DNA of 35,524 bases from an uncultured Selenomonadales bacterium (GTDB lineage Bacteria; Bacillota; Negativicutes; Acidaminococcales; Acidaminococcaceae), in the NCBI GenBank assembly GCA_900316935.1, contig ONEW01000024.1, positions 1-35,524 on the forward strand, in the 5' to 3' direction. The translations under genes were made by a program, and so were the position numbers. Below are positions 32,394 to 35,524 of the stretch, one piece after another. The notes beneath the pieces were generated by a model. That model saw only the letters and a program-made list of their open reading frames with translations, searched no databases and had not been told where the DNA came from. Positions within the stretch are counted from its first letter, which is position 1. Every line of letters begins with the position of its first letter.

Positions 32394-33302
32394 TTACGCG
32401 TCCTGGTGTTCCAAATCTTCCAGGACCTGCCGCAGGCCCGGGTCCTCCACGCCCTCCACCGGCGTGAACAGGTAGTTGTCCCGGGCTGCCACAGGCGGCA
32501 GGTTCATGCTGCGGACCGGCTCGTAACTGCGGCGGTGGATCTTCGTCGCGCCGAGCTGCCGGATGGCGTCCATATGGAGCTGGCTGCCGTAGCCCTTGTT
32601 TTGGGCCAGGCCGTAACCGGGATAGATTTTATCGAGTCCGGCCATCATACGGTCACGGGTGACTTTCGCCACGACGGAAGCCGCCGCGATGGAGGCGCTC
32701 AAGGCATCGCCATGGATGATGGGCACCGTCTCGATGCCCGGTACATGGGGATGCATGGCATCCACGAGGGCCACCTGCGGCCGCGAAGCCAGCCGGCCGG
32801 CCGGTGCCTTGTCTGCAGGCACGCGCAGGCAGTCGAGGATCTGCTCCATCCCTTCCTGCGTGGCGTGATAGATGTTTTCCTTATCGATGTTGGAAATGCT
32901 CACGATGTTGACCACCACGGCGAGGGCCTTTTCCAGAATCACCGGATAGAGGGCTTCCCGCCTGGCCGCAGACAGTTTCTTGCTGTCGTTCAGACCGGCG
33001 ATGAAGGCCGCGTCCCCGTCGGGCGGTAAAATGACGCCGGCAATGACCAGAGGGCCGGCCAAGGGGCCGCGCCCGGCCTCGTCCAGGCCGGCCACGTAAC
33101 GGATGCCTGGCAGTTCCAGGTACTGTCGCTCGAACGTGAGCATGGCGGCGTACCGTTCCCGTTCCTTCCGTTCCTTTTCCTGCCGCTTGTCATAGGAGGC
33201 AAGCAGTTTCTGCACCCCGGCGCGTTCATCCTGCCGCAGCAGGGCCATTGCTTCCGGCGTCGGCGTGCCGGCCAGCAGGGTCTTGATTTCCCCGATCTTC
33301 AC
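32394..33302 (-). CDS. rnhB: Ribonuclease HII
   Basis: A 302-residue RNase H2 that cuts RNA in RNA-DNA hybrids and single ribonucleotides in DNA. The catalytic core begins GLDEAGRGPLAGP (Asp-Glu pair), then LNDSKKLS, ..NIDKENIYHATQEGM, ALVDAMH (Asp) and HGDALSASIAAASVVAKVTRD. The ~80-residue N-terminal extension (KIGEIKTLL.. with a charged helix KRQEKERKERERY) is common in Firmicute RNase HII and may bind substrate. I chose the GTG at 33300-33302 with GGAGCGG upstream; the open frame extends to a TTG at 33365 that overlaps the rbgA stop but has no ribosome-binding site. It is the last gene of the rplS operon. Confidence 0.93.
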   Translation of the reverse strand: MKIGEIKTLLAGTPTPEAMALLRQDERAGVQKLLASYDKRQEKERKERERYAAMLTFERQYLELPGIRYVAGLDEAGRGPLAGPLVIAGVILPPDGDAAFIAGLNDSKKLSAARREALYPVILEKALAVVVNIVSISNIDKENIYHATQEGMEQILDCLRVPADKAPAGRLASRPQVALVDAMHPHVPGIETVPIIHGDALSASIAAASVVAKVTRDRMMAGLDKIYPGYGLAQNKGYGSQLHMDAIRQLGATKIHRRSYEPVRSMNLPPVAARDNYLFTPVEGVEDPGLRQVLEDLEHQDA

Positions 33303-33361
33303 GGTTCCGCTCCTTCCCGGCGTCCCGGGGACGCCGCAACCCGCCGTGCGCTCTGCACGGA

Positions 33362-34222
33362 TCAAGGTTCGTCCAACGTAAAACGGCCCATTTTGGCCGT
33401 CTTGAAATCATACAGTACATGCTGGATGACCTTGTTTTCGTCCAGGACGCCGCCGGCCTTGATGGCACCGCGTACTCTGCCGATTTTGGCGATGAGCGTC
33501 GCAGCCGTTTCGTCCGGCGTCAATCCGATGCCGTAAAAGGCGGCGAGCTGGTCCGGGTATTTGCGCAACAGTTCCTGCAGCAGCAGTTCCGCCGCCTGAT
33601 GGCGGTCGAAGACCTCTTCCCTGACGGCACCCGTCAGGGCCAGATGCAGCCCGATGCCGGGGTTTTCAAATTTAGGCCACAGCACGCCCGGTGTATCGAG
33701 CAGTTCGATGCCTTTGGCGATGGTGACCCATTGTTTCTGTTTCGTCACGCCCGGCCGGTCCGAAGCGATGGCTTTGACCCGCCCGACGAGGCGGTTGATC
33801 AGCGTCGACTTGCCTACATTCGGCACGCCGACGATCATCATGCGGATGGGGTGGTTGCGCACGCCTTTCTTCAGCCATTTTTCCGTGACGGGGCGGGCTG
33901 CTTCACGGACGAGGGCGAGCATCTGCTTGACGCCCTTGCCTTTGCTGCAGTCCACGACGCAGACGGGGACATCGTCCTGTTTCAGGCGGGCCAGCCAGGC
34001 TTCCGTCTTCACAGGATCAGCCATATCAGCCTTGTTGAGGGCAATGACCCGGGGTTTGCTGCCTGCGATTTCCCGCAGCATGGGATTGACGCTCGAAGCA
34101 GGGATGCGGGCATCGAGCAGTTCCACCACGACGTCCACCAGCCTGATCTGGCTTTCCATCATGCGTTTGGCCTTGGTCATGTGGCCCGGGAACCACTGAA
34201 TCTTGAAATCTTTCAGTTCCAT
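33362..34222 (-). CDS. rbgA: Ribosome biogenesis GTPase RbgA (YlqF)
   Basis: A 286-residue circularly permuted GTPase: the order is G4 (LNKADM), then G1 ([14 protein letters not shown]), G2/G3 ([19 protein letters not shown]). It drives late 50S subunit assembly. The N-terminal [13 protein letters not shown] and a C-terminal helical ANTAR-like region (..[28 protein letters not shown]..) complete the family pattern. I chose the ATG at 34220-34222 with GGGGAGGG upstream instead of the longer frame from 34270, which would overlap lepB. It lies 44 bp after lepB. Confidence 0.96.
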   Translation of the reverse strand: MELKDFKIQWFPGHMTKAKRMMESQIRLVDVVVELLDARIPASSVNPMLREIAGSKPRVIALNKADMADPVKTEAWLARLKQDDVPVCVVDCSKGKGVKQMLALVREAARPVTEKWLKKGVRNHPIRMMIVGVPNVGKSTLINRLVGRVKAIASDRPGVTKQKQWVTIAKGIELLDTPGVLWPKFENPGIGLHLALTGAVREEVFDRHQAAELLLQELLRKYPDQLAAFYGIGLTPDETAATLIAKIGRVRGAIKAGGVLDENKVIQHVLYDFKTAKMGRFTLDEP

Positions 34223-34266
34223 GACGCCCTCCCCTTTCTCACGGTATCTCCCTGTTCCGGCCGCCG

Positions 34267-34818
34267 TCAAGGCAGCATACGGGCATGGTCCAGCGGCCAG
34301 AAGGCGAAGGCGGCCTTGCCTTTGACCAGTTTCAGGGATACGAAATCCACGTCGGCGAAGCGGCTGTCCTCGGAATTGTTGCGGTTATCGCCCAGAACGA
34401 AGACATGGCCCTTCGGCACGACGGATTTGCGGTAATTGGAATGATTGATGCCTTTCGGATCTTCCTTCCAGGTATAGGGTTCCTCAATCTGCTTGCCGTT
34501 CACCAGCACCTTGCCGTCACGCATTTCCACCGTGTCACCACCGACTGCGATGACACGTTTGATGAAATCGCGCCGCTCGTCCTTCGGATAGCGGAAGACG
34601 ATGATCTCGTTGCGTGCGGGGTCGCGGAAGAAGTAACCCAGTTTGTTGACAATGAGGCGCTCGTGGTTGACCAGCGTCGGATACATGGACGTCCCTTCCA
34701 CCATGTAGGGCTCGAAAATAAAGGTACGGATGACGAAGGCCAGGGCCACGGCGATGATGATGGACACGAGCCAGTCGTTCAGCGTATCCTGGAAGGACCC
34801 TCCCGTTTTGTTGCTCAT
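34267..34818 (-). CDS. lepB: Signal peptidase I
   Basis: A 183-residue membrane protease that removes signal peptides from exported proteins. A single N-terminal transmembrane segment (~15-34) is followed by box B with the catalytic Ser44 (GTSMYPTL), box D with the catalytic Lys87 ([14 protein letters not shown]), and box [12 protein letters not shown]. It is the small Gram-positive type (about 180 residues). It lies between rplS and rbgA, the common Firmicute order. Confidence 0.96.
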   Translation of the reverse strand: MSNKTGGSFQDTLNDWLVSIIIAVALAFVIRTFIFEPYMVEGTSMYPTLVNHERLIVNKLGYFFRDPARNEIIVFRYPKDERRDFIKRVIAVGGDTVEMRDGKVLVNGKQIEEPYTWKEDPKGINHSNYRKSVVPKGHVFVLGDNRNNSEDSRFADVDFVSLKLVKGKAAFAFWPLDHARMLP

Positions 34819-34864
34819 TGCTTGATTCCTCTCTTCTCAAAAGATGGACAAAGGGGTAATAACG

Positions 34865-34895
34865 AAAAAAGAGGACTGCCATGGCAGCCCCCTTT
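34865..34895 (-). terminator. Terminator-like hairpin between rplS and lepB
   Basis: On the minus strand GGGGGCTGCC and GGCAGTCCTC form a stem with G-T pairs followed by TTTTTTCG. It may reduce transcription of lepB and later genes relative to rplS. Confidence 0.7.
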
Positions 34896-34904
34896 GTTTG
34901 CGGA

Positions 34905-35246
34905 TCAGCGGCGTTCGCGGATACGAGCAGCCTTGCCGGTCAGATTGCGCAGGTAGTACAGTTTTGCTCTGCGCACCACGCCTTTGCGTGCAACTTCGAT
35001 CTTCTCCAGACGCGGGCTGTGAACCGGGAACGTACGTTCCACGCCTACACCGTAGGAAATACGGCGTACGGTGAACATTTCACGGACACCGGAGCCGCTG
35101 CGGGAGATGACGACGCCTTCAAACATCTGAATGCGTTCACGCGTACCTTCAACAACCTTTACGTAAACCTTTACGGTGTCGCCGGCACGGAATTCGGGGA
35201 TATCGGAACGTAACTGTTCCTTATCCAGGGTTTCGATGATGTTCAT
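34905..35246 (-). CDS. rplS: 50S ribosomal protein L19
   Basis: A 113-residue ribosomal protein L19: [27 protein letters not shown] at the start, then [17 protein letters not shown], and a basic C-terminus [29 protein letters not shown] region. It lies at the interface of the two ribosomal subunits. I chose the ATG at 35244-35246 with AGGAGG 6 bases upstream; the open frame extends to 35333 without family support. It is the first gene of the operon and has its own promoter. Confidence 0.97.
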   Translation of the reverse strand: MNIIETLDKEQLRSDIPEFRAGDTVKVYVKVVEGTRERIQMFEGVVISRSGSGVREMFTVRRISYGVGVERTFPVHSPRLEKIEVARKGVVRRAKLYYLRNLTGKAARIRERR

Positions 35247-35278
35247 TTTTTCCTCCTCAATTTCATAGACGTTCATGT

Positions 35279-35300
35279 GATGAAGCCTGCCGGCTTCGAA
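35279..35300 (-). promoter_or_regulatory. Hairpin in the rplS leader, possible L19 autoregulatory leader
   Basis: GAAGCC and GGCTTC form a 6-bp stem with a 4-base loop about 35 bases upstream of the rplS start. Firmicute rplS leaders often carry a small L19-responsive structure; whether this is one is not shown. Confidence 0.35.
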
Positions 35301-35367
35301 AAAAACAACTTTATCGCCCATGCGGTATTCCAATTATCACAGCGGACCGTCCGTATTACGCTTAAAT

Positions 35368-35396
35368 ATTGTACCACAACGGGTCATGGCATGCAA
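35368..35396 (-). promoter_or_regulatory. Promoter of the rplS-lepB-rbgA-rnhB operon
   Basis: On the minus strand TTGCAT (35391-35396) and TACAAT (35368-35373) are 17 bases apart. The transcript would have a leader of about 115 bases. Confidence 0.8.
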
Positions 35397-35446
35397 GCGG
35401 AAATCTGGTTAATTTGTAAAAATTTTCTTGGTTGTCAAGACATATG

Positions 35447-35524
35447 TTACACACCAGAATTTGAGAAATACTCTGTTACAACTTGGTTCGGGCTTTTGAA
35501 TGCGAGGGATGTCTTGGCTGTGCC
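35447..35524 (-). mobile_element. 3' end of an integrase-type transposase gene (partial, cut by window edge)
   Basis: The last 78 bases, read on the minus strand, give 25 residues and a TAA: ..SLAFKSPNQVVTEYFSNSGV. The pattern (S/A)L-x-F/Y-K-(S/T)P-x-x-V/Y resembles the C-terminus of rve/DDE transposases (IS3/IS481-like), e.g. SLGYKTPxEV. The AT-rich sequence, against the GC-rich operon beside it, supports a mobile element. Its terminal repeat would lie between 35447 and the rplS promoter; TGTAAAAATTTTC at 35415 is one candidate end. The rest is outside the window, so identity is tentative. Confidence 0.5.

Noticed and set aside
1..35524. CRISPR arrays, tRNA or rRNA genes
   Set aside because: No set of regularly spaced direct repeats was seen. 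No cloverleaf with TTCGA-type arms or rRNA signature was noticed in the intergenic regions.

Overview
The window looks like a chromosomal segment of a fairly GC-rich member of the Firmicutes, most likely a Negativicute. This is inferred from three things. The gene order rplS-lepB-rbgA-rnhB, with yraN-comM close by, together with SepF, UPF0237/UPF0210 and a T-box leader, is Firmicute-like. The high GC content and the DctPQM TRAP transporter point to Negativicutes. The species cannot be fixed from the sequence alone.

Layout. (1) Bases 1-3526 are an AT-rich foreign island. It holds the 3' end of an IS3-family insertion sequence, a large serine recombinase gene cut by that IS, a small recombinase-like gene and an intact large serine recombinase. 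The island ends at the 3' end of the rRNA methyltransferase gene rlmD, where a 42-bp imperfect palindrome is a candidate attachment site. (2) 3527-9460 is mostly minus strand: rlmD, a Fur/PerR-type regulator, an exported protein of unknown function, a small transaldolase (FSA/TalC type), a zinc-ribbon protein, a small acidic protein on the plus strand, and a HAD phosphatase translationally coupled to (3) a SIMPL-domain exported protein (9457-10179). (4) On the plus strand, 10395-12673 carries a uracil permease and an AEC-family carrier. (5) 12843-18291 (minus) carries sepF, typA/bipA and a dctP-dctQ-dctM TRAP operon. A T-box riboswitch precedes that operon, and its specifier loop reads as leucine. 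(6) 18806-31200 (minus) carries a large glutamate synthase subunit without a neighbouring small subunit, a beta-CASP metallo-hydrolase, a short RecQ, nth, the UPF0210/ACT pair, comM and yraN. (7) 31413-32249 is a plus-strand pyridoxamine kinase. (8) 32394-35246 (minus) is the rplS-lepB-rbgA-rnhB operon with its own strong promoter. Directly upstream, where Firmicutes usually have trmD, the window ends inside the 3' end of an integrase-type transposase gene.

The core genes serve ribosome and rRNA maturation (rlmD, rplS, rbgA, typA), DNA repair and recombination (nth, recQ, comM, yraN, rnhB), nitrogen and amino-acid supply (gltB, the T-box-controlled TRAP transporter), nucleobase and cofactor supply (uraA, pyridoxamine kinase), and secretion and division (lepB, sepF). 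The points most worth follow-up are the leucine-type T-box on a TRAP transporter, the recombinase cassette with a candidate att site at rlmD, and the mobile-element debris at both ends of the window.
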